Notes under the pieces: model-generated | What the model was told of the DNA's origin: nothing | What the model saw: only the letters and a program-made list of their open reading frames with translations | The model's database searches: none | Position numbers and translations under genes: made by a program | Part shown: one piece after another, positions 53,584 to 61,659 of the stretch | Layout of the letters: the number at the start of each line of letters is the position of its first letter | Position numbering within the stretch: the first letter of the stretch is position 1 | Source of the DNA: Novacetimonas pomaceti | Lineage (GTDB): Bacteria > Pseudomonadota > Alphaproteobacteria > Acetobacterales > Acetobacteraceae | Assembly: GCF_003207955.1 (NCBI RefSeq) | Contig: NZ_NOXG01000002.1 | Location: forward strand, 186,001 to 250,000 | Length of the DNA stretch: 64,000 nt | Reading direction: 5' to 3'

Positions 53584-54564
53584 TCATGCCTGATGACGGG
53601 CGAACTCCTGCCCCACGGGACGGTTCAGCAGGCGCGCCCGCGCATCCGACAGGTCGATCGTCCCCTCCAGCAGAAGTGCGACGGTCTCGATGACCGGGAC
53701 GGACACGCCGTGCGCGCGCGCCAGTTCCAGCAGCGCCGGGGCCGTGGTCACGCCCTCGATCACGCCATTGCCGCGCGTCATGATGGACGCCAGCGATTCC
53801 CCGCGTCCCAGCGCCAGCCCCAGCGTCTGGTTGCGTGACGCGCCACCCGTGCATGTCAGGATCAGGTCCCCGATCCCCGCAAGACCCGACAGCGTTTCCG
53901 CCCGCCCGCCAAGGGCATGGGACAGGCGGCCCAGTTCGGCGATGCTGCGCGTCATCAGGGCCGCGCGGGCATTTTCGCCCATGCCCGCGCCGATCGTGGC
54001 GCCGGCGGCGATGGCGATGACATTCTTGGCCGCGCCGCCGACCTGCACGCCGGTGGGATCGTCGCTGGCGTAAAGGCGAAAGGATGGAGTGGTCAGCAGG
54101 TCGCCCAGCGCGCGTGCGCGCACGGCGCTGTCGCACGCCAGGACGGCGGCGGCGGGCAGGCCGGCTGCGATTTCATGGGCGAAATTCGGGCCGGACAGCA
54201 CGCCATGCGCCACCGTAGGATGGACCTGCGCCATGATTTGCGTCGGCAGCAGGCAGGTCGACAGTTCCACCCCCTTGCAGCATGCGATCATCGGCGCGAC
54301 GGGGGGCACCCGCGCGCAGATATCGCGCAGGTGCTGGGTGGGCACGGCGAACAGGATCGCATCGGCGCGTTCGGGCATGTCCGCGCTGAGCGTGATGCGT
54401 TCGGGCAGGGAGGCATCCGGCAGGCGGGGCAGGGTGCGTCGCGATGACAGGGTTTCGCGACGCCGCGCCCACAGATGCACCCGTGCCCCCGCGCGCGCCG
54501 CCTGTATTGCCAGCGCGATTCCCCATGCTCCCGCGCCGATGATGGCGATACGTGCGCTGCCCAT
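53584..54564 (-). CDS. gpsA: Glycerol-3-phosphate dehydrogenase [NAD(P)+]
   Basis: GpsA reduces dihydroxyacetone phosphate to sn-glycerol-3-phosphate for phospholipid synthesis. The 326 residues begin IAIIGAGAWGIALAIQAA (Rossmann), followed by CKGVELST, SGPNFAHEIAAGLPAA (substrate-site Lys region) and KNVIAIAAG (catalytic Lys). GAGGAG lies nine bases before the ATG at 54564 and fixes the start. The repeat copy C separates it from tsaD upstream. Confidence 0.95.
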   Translation of the reverse strand: MGSARIAIIGAGAWGIALAIQAARAGARVHLWARRRETLSSRRTLPRLPDASLPERITLSADMPERADAILFAVPTQHLRDICARVPPVAPMIACCKGVELSTCLLPTQIMAQVHPTVAHGVLSGPNFAHEIAAGLPAAAVLACDSAVRARALGDLLTTPSFRLYASDDPTGVQVGGAAKNVIAIAAGATIGAGMGENARAALMTRSIAELGRLSHALGGRAETLSGLAGIGDLILTCTGGASRNQTLGLALGRGESLASIMTRGNGVIEGVTTAPALLELARAHGVSVPVIETVALLLEGTIDLSDARARLLNRPVGQEFARHQA

Positions 54565-54728
54565 GGCCGGACTGCTCCTCGACGGTGGTGGATGGAATGT
54601 CGTAATGGCATGCGCCCGAAGGGGTAACCCATGCAAGGGGAGATGCCCCGGTTGCGGAATGCCGGGGATGAGGGACGCCGCGTCGGAAAGTCCCCGGTCG
54701 GGCTGAAAACACCTGCTTGGATAAAATT

Positions 54729-54813
54729 ATAAAAGTTTTTGGGTGTCGCCTTTTTTTCAAAAAGGCGACGTCTTTCAAAGCTTTTTGCAAAAAGCTTTGC
54801 CAAAAACTTTTAT
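54729..54813. repeat. Intergenic structured repeat, copy C (inverted relative to copies A and B)
   Basis: Outer arms TAAAAGTTTTTGG (54730-54742) and CCAAAAACTTTTA (54800-54812). Inside, the order is reversed: first GTCGCC-T7-C-AAAAAGGCGAC (54745-54769), then AAAGCTTTTTGC/AAAAAGCTTT. The reversal shows the element can lie either way. It lies between tsaD and gpsA on the minus strand. Confidence 0.8.
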
Positions 54814-54844
54814 GATTTTCAGGATGTTGCGCGGTGTGCGCCGT

Positions 54845-55954
54845 TCAGGTCCCGGCCTGCGGCGCGGCAAGGCGCGCGGCCATTTCCCCCAGCGGCCAGC
54901 GCGGGCGGGGGCGCAGGGCGATGTCGTCGGGAATCGGCAGGCCCCGCGCCACGGCTTCGCGCATGGTCTCGATCGCCGCCCACGCCACCATGACCGCGTT
55001 GTCCGTGCACAGCCGCAGCGGCGGCGCGGCGAAGGGCAGGCCGCGTGCATGCGCGATGTCCGTCAGGCGGGCGCGCAGGACGGTATTGGCGGCAACGCCG
55101 CCGGCCGCCACCAGCCCGCGCGCGTCGGGCATCATGTCCAGCGCATGGCCGATTCGGTCGGCCACGATGTCGCTGACCGCAAGCTGGAAACTGGCGGCGA
55201 GTCCCGCCGCCACGCCATGCGGGAGCGCGTCGCGGTCATAGGGGGCAAGCTTCTGCGCCACCGCCGTCTTCAGGCCCGAAAAGGAAAAATCGCATCCCGC
55301 CCGCCCCATCAGCGGACGCGGCAGGGCAAAGGCGGCGGGATCGCCTTCCCGCGCCAGGGCTTCGACCGCCGGGCCACCGGGCCAGCCAAGGCCCAGCATC
55401 TTCGCCACCTTGTCGAAGGCTTCGCCCGCCGCATCGTCGATCGTCCCGCCCAGCCTGCGGTAACGGCCCACGCCCTCCACCGCGATGCACTGGCAGTGGC
55501 CGCCGGACACCAGCAGCAGCAGGTAGGGAAAGGGCGCGCCATCGGGGGCAATCCCCGGCAGGCGCGCCGTCAGGGCATGGGCCTCGATATGGTTGACGGC
55601 GATGAAGGGACGCTCCAGCGCGATCGCCAGCCCCTTTGCGAAATTCGCGCCGACGATCAGCCCGCCAATCAGACCGGGGCCACAGCTTGCGGCCACCGCG
55701 CCGATATCGCCGGGCCGCATGCCTGCGCGCGCCAGCACGTCGCGCACCAGCGCGGGCAGGGCGCCAAGGTGGGCGCGGGCCGCGATTTCGGGCACGACCC
55801 CACCGAATGGCACATGTCCGGATTGCGATAATGTCGCCTCTGCCATGATCGTCCCGTCGGCCCCGACAATGGCGCAGGCCGTGTCATCGCACGAAGATTC
55901 AATCGCCAGGACGGGTGACGGCAGGTCGGGAATGGGGGCTGGGCGCAGGCTCAT
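54845..55954 (-). CDS. tsaD: tRNA N6-threonylcarbamoyladenosine transferase TsaD
   Basis: TsaD transfers the threonylcarbamoyl group to A37 of ANN-decoding tRNAs with TsaB/TsaE. The 369 residues of the ASKHA fold include VLAIESSCDDTACAI (phosphate-1), HVPFGGVVPEIAARAH, VNHIEAHAL (metal-ligand histidines) and VAAGGVAANTVLRARL (adenosine motif). Slightly longer than usual (about 340). It is divergent from hemC, a conserved alphaproteobacterial arrangement, with 71 bp between that must hold both promoters. Confidence 0.97.
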   Translation of the reverse strand: MSLRPAPIPDLPSPVLAIESSCDDTACAIVGADGTIMAEATLSQSGHVPFGGVVPEIAARAHLGALPALVRDVLARAGMRPGDIGAVAASCGPGLIGGLIVGANFAKGLAIALERPFIAVNHIEAHALTARLPGIAPDGAPFPYLLLLVSGGHCQCIAVEGVGRYRRLGGTIDDAAGEAFDKVAKMLGLGWPGGPAVEALAREGDPAAFALPRPLMGRAGCDFSFSGLKTAVAQKLAPYDRDALPHGVAAGLAASFQLAVSDIVADRIGHALDMMPDARGLVAAGGVAANTVLRARLTDIAHARGLPFAAPPLRLCTDNAVMVAWAAIETMREAVARGLPIPDDIALRPRPRWPLGEMAARLAAPQAGT

Positions 55955-56025
55955 CGTGCAAAATACAGTCCGTTTGGGGCGAATGTCATCTTTCCTTTAT
56001 CGCGAGGGGGTAATAGACACGCGAT

Positions 56026-57102
56026 ATGGATTTCGCAAAGTCTTCCGCCCCTGCTCCATCGTCCGCGCTGCAGAAAGTCGCGGCCGAGGCCGCTGCACGC
56101 CAGCGAAAGGACACCACCCGCGCCGAACCGCATCGCCGGCAGCTGCCGCTGAAGGTGGGGACGCGCGCGTCCCCGCTCGCGCTGGTGCAGACGCGCGCCT
56201 TCCTGACCGTGCTGACGCGTTTCTGTCCGGTCCTGCGCGACATGGGCGCGTTCCAGGAACACCAGATCAGCACCACCGGCGATCAGGTCCAGAACCGCAA
56301 GCTGGCGGAGATCGGGGGCAAGGGCCTGTTCGCCAAGGAAATCCACGAGGCATTGCTCGACGGGCGCATTGATTTCGCGGTCCACAGCCTCAAGGACCTT
56401 GAAACGACGCTGCCGCCGGGTCTGGTGCTGGCCTGCACCCTGCGGCGCGAGGATGCGCGCGATGTCCTGATCCTTGGTCCCGACTGCGCGACTCCCGACC
56501 CGATGGATCCGTATTCCGCCCTGCCCGAAGGCGCGCTGGTGGGGTGTGCCTCCGTCCGGCGGCAGGCGCAGATGCTGCATGTGCGTCCCGACCTGAAATT
56601 CGGCCTGCTGCGCGGCAATGTGCAGACGCGCCTCGACAAGCTGGCGGCGCGGCAGTGCGACGCGACGCTGCTGGCGCTGGCGGGGCTGCGTCGCCTGGGG
56701 ATGGAGGACCGCGCGGACGTGATCCTTGACCCAACCATCATGGTCCCCGCCGCCGGGCAGGGGATCGTTGGCGTGACGGTGCGCGAAAGCGATATCGAAC
56801 TGCGCGAGCTTCTGGCCGCGATCGAGGATTACGAGGCGCGGGCCGTCGCGACGGCCGAACGCGCGCTGCTGGCCGAACTGGACGGGTCGTGCCGTACGCC
56901 GATCGGCGGGTATGCCCGGCTGATCCCGGTGGTCGCCGGGGGCGCGCCGGAACTGCACCTGACGGGGCTTGTGGCGCGCGAGGACGGCTCCTTCCTGCTC
57001 AAGCGTTCCATCAGCGGCGCACCGTCCGATGCCGCGCGACTGGGCCGCGCGCTGGGGCGCAGCCTGCGGGCCGACAGCCCGGCGGACATCTTTGTCGAAT
57101 AG
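56026..57102 (+). CDS. hemC: Hydroxymethylbilane synthase (porphobilinogen deaminase)
   Basis: HemC joins four porphobilinogens into hydroxymethylbilane for heme. The 358-residue protein has KVGTRASPLALVQT, HSLKDLETTLP with the catalytic Asp (D124), and the cofactor-bearing Cys289 in DGSCRTPIGGY. It has about 40 residues more at its N-terminus than E. coli HemC (about 313), rich in Ala/Lys/Arg; a later start would shorten it but none has a good ribosome site. hemD follows within 50 bp. Heme supply fits the many cytochromes expected in such a bacterium. Confidence 0.95.
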   Translation: MDFAKSSAPAPSSALQKVAAEAAARQRKDTTRAEPHRRQLPLKVGTRASPLALVQTRAFLTVLTRFCPVLRDMGAFQEHQISTTGDQVQNRKLAEIGGKGLFAKEIHEALLDGRIDFAVHSLKDLETTLPPGLVLACTLRREDARDVLILGPDCATPDPMDPYSALPEGALVGCASVRRQAQMLHVRPDLKFGLLRGNVQTRLDKLAARQCDATLLALAGLRRLGMEDRADVILDPTIMVPAAGQGIVGVTVRESDIELRELLAAIEDYEARAVATAERALLAELDGSCRTPIGGYARLIPVVAGGAPELHLTGLVAREDGSFLLKRSISGAPSDAARLGRALGRSLRADSPADIFVE

Positions 57103-57148
57103 GGAACACCCGACACACGATACGCCCGCCCGTCCCGCAGGGGGACGG

Positions 57149-57868
57149 GTGGCGGTGCTGGTGACCCGGCCCCCGCCGGGACTTGCCGAAACGATGGAGG
57201 CGGTGGGGGCGCGGGGCTGGTTGCCGGTGGCGTCACCGATGCTCGATATCGCGGCGCTTCCCCTGCTTTTCGCCCCTGCGCCACGGCCCCAGGCCATCAT
57301 TCTGACCAGCGGGCAGGCGGTGGGGGCCATTGCGCGTCCCGACCTGCTGGATGTTCCGTGCTATGCCGTGGGGGCGGCCACGGCCCGTCGCGCGCGCGAC
57401 GCCGGGTTTGCCCATGTGGAAATGGCCGATGAAGGCACCGCCGACGGGCTGGGCCGGATGGTGGCGCATGACCTGTCCCCCGCCGCGGGCGCGCTGCTGC
57501 TGGCGGTGGGGCGGGGATATGGCATGGAACTGGCCGGGATGCTGCGCGATGCCGGGTTCCGGGTTCAGCGGCGCAGTGTCTATCGCGTGATGGCGCGCGG
57601 ACGTCTGCCTGCGCGGATCGCCTCGATGATCGGCGGCCGGGCCGACGCGGTCATGTTCTTTTCCCCCCGTACGGCGCAGGCGTTCATGGCGGCCCTGACC
57701 GCGTCGCAGCGTGCGATGCTGCGGCAGGTGCGGGCCATCGTCATTTCCGAGCGCACGGCAGCGGTGCTGGAAATGGGGGAATGGAGGTCGGTCGGGGTCG
57801 CGTCCACCCCCGACAGCGCGGGCATGCTGGCGTGCCTGGGGAACGGGCCGCTGGGGCCGGTGGCATGA
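57149..57868 (+). CDS. hemD: Uroporphyrinogen-III synthase
   Basis: HemD cyclises hydroxymethylbilane with inversion of ring D. The 239-residue protein is weakly conserved, as usual for the family, but shows the two Rossmann-like halves, opening VAVLVTRPPPGLAE, IILTSGQAVGAI, and FFSPRTAQAFMAAL. The GTG at 57149 follows AGGGGGA and gives the standard N-terminus; TTG 57092, overlapping the hemC stop region, is an alternative. The gene ends in a terminator shared with the convergent secB. Confidence 0.85.
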   Translation: MAVLVTRPPPGLAETMEAVGARGWLPVASPMLDIAALPLLFAPAPRPQAIILTSGQAVGAIARPDLLDVPCYAVGAATARRARDAGFAHVEMADEGTADGLGRMVAHDLSPAAGALLLAVGRGYGMELAGMLRDAGFRVQRRSVYRVMARGRLPARIASMIGGRADAVMFFSPRTAQAFMAALTASQRAMLRQVRAIVISERTAAVLEMGEWRSVGVASTPDSAGMLACLGNGPLGPVA

Positions 57869-57899
57869 AAAAGGCCCGGCGGGGTTTCCGTCGGGCCTT
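57866..57899 (-). terminator. Terminator of secB, overlapping the hemD stop codon
   Basis: AAGGCCCGGCGG (57871-57882) pairs with CCGTCGGGCCTT (57888-57899), 12 bp with one G-T pair and a 5-nt loop. On the minus strand it is followed by TTTTT (complement of AAAAA), so it terminates secB; the hairpin also faces hemD. Confidence 0.8.
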
Positions 57900-57927
57900 G
57901 ATCAATGGCAGTCCGGGGGGCTGGCGA

Positions 57928-58461
57928 TCAGGCGTGACCCGCCGCCTGGGCGAAGGAATTGCGCTTTGACTGCCACAGCGCCACGAAGTCGATCGGCTGG
58001 AGCACGATGGGCGGGAAGCCGCCGTCGCGGGTGACGTCGCAGATGATGGCGCGCACGAACGGGAAGATGAAGCGCGGCACCTCGACCATCAGCATCGGTT
58101 CGACCATGGCGTCGGGCGCGGCGACAAGCGTTGCGATCGCGGCGTAGCTCAGCTCCGCGATGAACAGGGTGCGGCCCGCCGTCCCGTCCTGCGTGGCGGC
58201 AGGCAGCTTTGCCTCGATCTTGGTGGTCAGGGTCACCTCATAGATCGGCTGGTCCTGCTGGAGACGGTTGGCCTGCGTGTCGATGTCGATCGAAATGGTC
58301 GGCGCGGCACCCTGCATGAGCTGGAAGATCGCCGCGCCACCCGGCACCTCGAACGACAGGTCCTTGATGTACTGGTGGTTGATGTTCAGCGCCATCGGGG
58401 GGGCGGGCTGTGCCTGCGGTTCCTCGTCGTCCTTCGGAAGGATGGAAGGCGTGTCGGTCAT
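57928..58461 (-). CDS. secB: Protein-export chaperone SecB
   Basis: SecB holds preproteins unfolded and hands them to SecA. The 177-residue protein has NHQYIKDLSFEVPG, YEVTLTTKIEAKLP and the conserved C-terminal region PFVRAIICDVTRDGGFPPIVL. The start ATG at 58461 begins an acidic/Pro-rich tail of about 20 residues; an upstream in-frame extension is not family-like. Divergent from the Tim44-domain gene and mltA, an arrangement common in alphaproteobacteria. Confidence 0.96.
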   Translation of the reverse strand: MTDTPSILPKDDEEPQAQPAPPMALNINHQYIKDLSFEVPGGAAIFQLMQGAAPTISIDIDTQANRLQQDQPIYEVTLTTKIEAKLPAATQDGTAGRTLFIAELSYAAIATLVAAPDAMVEPMLMVEVPRFIFPFVRAIICDVTRDGGFPPIVLQPIDFVALWQSKRNSFAQAAGHA

Positions 58462-58684
58462 GTGGATCTGTATTCCCTGAAAACGCAAATAGAAGAAAAA
58501 AACGTCTTTCCAGCCGGTAGCATGCCTCCGCGCGTTCGCCAACCATATCGCGCGACGGGGCAATTGCCGCGATATGTACATTAAACGCCATGGTCGCATT
58601 GTCTTGGGATCAGGCGTTGCCTATGTTTGCCTAAGAATTTTTCAGCGGGACGGGGCAACCCGTCCGACGGTATGGACAGGCGGC

Positions 58685-59368
58685 ATGGATTTTTTATTTG
58701 GGCATTTCCCCCTCGACCTGGTGTTTCTGGGGCTCGTCGCCGCTTTCCTGGTGCTCCGCCTGAGAAGCATCCTTGGAAAGCGCGTCGGCGTCGAACCCGC
58801 CCCGCAGCCGGTGCAGCCCGCCGCCCCTGTCGCGCCGGTGATCGAGGGGAAGGCCGAACCCGTCCCGCCCGCGACGACCTATGACATTCCCACCCCCGAT
58901 ACGCGCGTGGGGCAGGTGCTGGCCGCGATCGCACAGCGTCAGCCCGGTTTTTCGCCCGATACTTTCATCCGGGAGGCCGAGGCCGCCTTCCGCCAGATCG
59001 TGCAGGCCTATGCCGCGGGCGATATCCAGACCCTGCGCCAGCGCCTGACCGACAGCACGTTCACCACGTTCGAGGCCGCGATCATGTCGCGCCAGCAGGC
59101 GCATGAAACCCTGCGCAGCGAAATCCGTGACATTACCGACATGGCGATCGTGGATGCCGAACTTGTCGAGGATGCGAGCCTGCCCTATGCCCGGATCGAG
59201 GTCCGGATCGTTTCGGACCAGATCAGCGTGACGCTGGACCAGAATGGCCAGCCGGTGGCTGGCGTTGATGCCGTGACGGAGTTTTCCGACCTCTGGACCT
59301 TCGAGCGGATTCTGGATGGTGCGACACCGGCGACGCAATGGCGCCTTGGCGCCAGCCGCAGTGCCTGA
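58685..59368 (+). CDS. Tim44/TimA domain inner-membrane protein
   Basis: A 227-residue protein with an N-terminal TM (about 8-24, DLVFLGLVAAFLVLRL), a Pro-rich linker (about 40-75), and a C-terminal Tim44-like domain (about 90-225: FIREAEAAFRQIVQAYAAGD, DLWTFERILDG). This is the standard bacterial relative of mitochondrial Tim44 found beside secB in alphaproteobacteria. In mitochondria Tim44 tethers Hsp70 to the import channel; in bacteria the role is not settled. The ATG at 58685 was chosen because it begins the TM segment directly. Confidence 0.88.
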   Translation: MDFLFGHFPLDLVFLGLVAAFLVLRLRSILGKRVGVEPAPQPVQPAAPVAPVIEGKAEPVPPATTYDIPTPDTRVGQVLAAIAQRQPGFSPDTFIREAEAAFRQIVQAYAAGDIQTLRQRLTDSTFTTFEAAIMSRQQAHETLRSEIRDITDMAIVDAELVEDASLPYARIEVRIVSDQISVTLDQNGQPVAGVDAVTEFSDLWTFERILDGATPATQWRLGASRSA

Positions 59369-59408
59369 ACCCGACCCGTACAACCCCCATGAGCGTGATT
59401 TCCCCATA

Positions 59409-60638
59409 GTGATTACAAAGCGTCTTTCCGCCGTTGCATCGGTCCTGCTGCTGTGCGCCTGCCATAACATTGCTCCCCGGCTTGATCATCAGTCTTCCGC
59501 CGATCACAGGTTCCCCGCCCGGACAAAGGCCGTGTCCTTTGCGAAGATCCCGGGCTGGAACGACGATGACGCGACCCAGGCCCTGTCCGTCTTCGCCGGG
59601 GAATGCCACCGGCTGGGGGCGCTGCCTGCGGACAGCGCGCTTGGCGATGACACGGGCGGCATGGGCACCCATGTCGGGGACTGGCTGCCGGCCTGTGCCG
59701 CCGCGCGCGCGGTGGCACCCGATAACAGTGCCGCCGCCCGCAATTTCTTTCAGACATGGTTCCAGCCGTACCGCATCGGGACGGCGGATCGTCAGGGCAC
59801 GCTGTTCACCGGCTATTACGAGCCGGAAATCCGTGGCTCCCTGAAGCGCGGGGGGATTTACCAGACCCCGGTCTATCGCCGCCCCGCCGACCTGCAGCGC
59901 GTCCGCGACGCACAGGGGCACATGCAGATCGGACGCTGGAAGGGCAAGAAATTCGTGCCCTATCCCACCCGCGCGCAGATCGACGATGGTGCCCTGGCGC
60001 GCCACAGGCTGGAGCTTCTGTGGGTTGCCGATCCGGTGGACCTGTTCTTCATGCAGGTGCAGGGGGCGGGGCGCGTGCGCCTGCCGAATGAAAAGGTCGT
60101 CCGCCTCAGGTTCGACGGGCATAACGGACAGCCCTATGTGCCGCTGGGCCAGATCATGGTGCAGAAGGGCTATCTCCAGCAGGGGCAGGTCAGTTTCCAG
60201 GCGATTCGCGGCTGGCTGGAAACCCATCGCGACGAGGCGCGCGCGGTGATGGAGCAGAACCCGAATTATGTCTTCTTTACCGAACTGGCTTCCGCCTCCG
60301 CTGATGTCGGGGCGCCGGGGGCGCTGGGCGTGGCCCTGACGCCGGGCCGTTCGCTGGCGGTCGACCGGCATGTCATCCCGCTGGGTGCGCCGGTCTGGAT
60401 CGATACGTCCGTCAGCACTTCGGGCCATCTGGAAGCGTGGAAGCGTCTGGGCTTCGCGCAGGACCTTGGCAAGGATGTCAGGGGCGCCGGACGGGCGGAC
60501 CTGTATCTCGGCTGGGGGCCTGAGGCGGCGCAGGACGCGGCGGAGCAGCATTCGGTGGGCCAGATGACCGTGCTGCTGCCCCGTCCGGTGGCCCGGCAGG
60601 ACAAGGTAGCGAAAGACGGCAAGGACGACGGGTCCTGA
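59409..60638 (+). CDS. mltA: Membrane-bound lytic murein transglycosylase A
   Basis: MltA cleaves peptidoglycan glycan strands to 1,6-anhydro products in the periplasm. The GTG at 59409 gives a lipoprotein signal ending LLLCAC (lipidation Cys). Over 409 residues the MltA domain (GTLFTGYYEPEIRG; VQGAGRVRLPN) is followed by a 3D domain with catalytic Asp residues (GRSLAVDRHVIPLGAPVWID; DLYLGWG). It follows the Tim44-domain gene by 40 bp, as in the usual secB-Tim44-mltA cluster. Confidence 0.94.
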   Translation: MITKRLSAVASVLLLCACHNIAPRLDHQSSADHRFPARTKAVSFAKIPGWNDDDATQALSVFAGECHRLGALPADSALGDDTGGMGTHVGDWLPACAAARAVAPDNSAAARNFFQTWFQPYRIGTADRQGTLFTGYYEPEIRGSLKRGGIYQTPVYRRPADLQRVRDAQGHMQIGRWKGKKFVPYPTRAQIDDGALARHRLELLWVADPVDLFFMQVQGAGRVRLPNEKVVRLRFDGHNGQPYVPLGQIMVQKGYLQQGQVSFQAIRGWLETHRDEARAVMEQNPNYVFFTELASASADVGAPGALGVALTPGRSLAVDRHVIPLGAPVWIDTSVSTSGHLEAWKRLGFAQDLGKDVRGAGRADLYLGWGPEAAQDAAEQHSVGQMTVLLPRPVARQDKVAKDGKDDGS

Positions 60639-60677
60639 CCGTCCGTCAGTGATCGTGCGAAAAAAGAGTAGAAAGCC

Positions 60678-61538
60678 ATGGCTGGGCGGTCCACCACCAC
60701 GGCGGGCGGTCCGCAAGGGGCCGCGCCGCCACGTACCGTGCGTTATCGTGAAGGGCCGCATCAGCTGGTGCGCGGCGACTGCCTGAAGGTATTGCGCCGC
60801 ATGCCGGCGGAAAGCGTCGATGTCGTGGTGACCTCGCCGCCGTACAATATCGGCCTGCGCTACAGCACCTATAATGATACGCTGGACGAACAGGGGTATC
60901 TGGACTGGATGATGGCGGTCGCGCGGCAGGTCCGACGCGTGATGAAACCCGATGCGTCGTTCTTTCTCAACATCGCCGGGTCCTCGGCCCAGCCATGGCT
61001 GCCGTTTGAACTGATGGTGCGGCTGCGCGCCCTGTTCGCGCTGCAGAACCATATCAGCTGGGTGAAGTCGATTTCGATCGGGACGGAGACGTTCGGTCAT
61101 TTCAAGCCGGTCAACAGCCACCGCTACCTGCATCGCAACCACGAACATCTTTTCCACCTGACGCGCTCGGGGGACGTGAACCTGCGGCGGCTTGATGTCG
61201 GCGTGCCCTATATGGACAAGTCGAACATCGCGCGGCGCGGCCATCGGCAGGACCGGCGATGCCGTGGCGATACATGGTTCGTCCCGTATGAAACGGTGCA
61301 GGGCAAGGCGCAGAAATACAACCATCCGGGCACATTCCCCGTCAGCCTGCCGCAGATGTGCATACGCCTGCATGGCCGTCCCGACGCGGTGGTGCTTGAC
61401 CCGTTCATGGGGACCGGCACCACCATTGTCGCCGCCCTGCGGGAGGGGGCGCGTGGAATCGGGATCGACCTGGACAGCGGATATGTCGATATCGCGCGTG
61501 AACGGGTGCGCGCGGCCCTGCGCGAAAGCGGGGCATGA
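60678..61538 (+). CDS. Solitary beta-class DNA methyltransferase (N4-cytosine or N6-adenine)
   Basis: A 286-residue SAM-dependent DNA methylase. The catalytic motif TSPPYNIG (residues about 53-60) precedes the SAM motif DPFMGTGTT (about 240-248), the beta-class order. The S/T-PPY form is common in N4-cytosine enzymes but also seen in some N6-adenine enzymes, so the modified base is open. It lacks the about 80-residue C-terminal extension of cell-cycle methylase CcrM. No restriction endonuclease lies nearby, so it is a solitary enzyme. It starts 39 bp after mltA and is followed by the peroxidase gene. Confidence 0.85.
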   Translation: MAGRSTTTAGGPQGAAPPRTVRYREGPHQLVRGDCLKVLRRMPAESVDVVVTSPPYNIGLRYSTYNDTLDEQGYLDWMMAVARQVRRVMKPDASFFLNIAGSSAQPWLPFELMVRLRALFALQNHISWVKSISIGTETFGHFKPVNSHRYLHRNHEHLFHLTRSGDVNLRRLDVGVPYMDKSNIARRGHRQDRRCRGDTWFVPYETVQGKAQKYNHPGTFPVSLPQMCIRLHGRPDAVVLDPFMGTGTTIVAALREGARGIGIDLDSGYVDIARERVRAALRESGA

Positions 61539-61659
61539 GTCGCGACGCGGCCCGCGTTATCGAACTTTCCACTCGTTTTCATTGAAATGATTATTTTGAC
61601 AAATGCTTTGCCGATCGGTCAGAACAGCCCCTGAACACTGACGGGGGGAACAAGAGGAC

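Noticed and set aside
59223..61373. A 716-codon antisense frame across the Tim44, mltA and methylase genes
   Set aside because: Same GC-driven shadow; the plus-strand genes here have clear motifs and the antisense product has none.
60678..61538. Assignment as cell-cycle methylase CcrM (GANTC)
   Set aside because: The C-terminal extension typical of CcrM is absent and the catalytic motif is TSPPY; specificity cannot be claimed.
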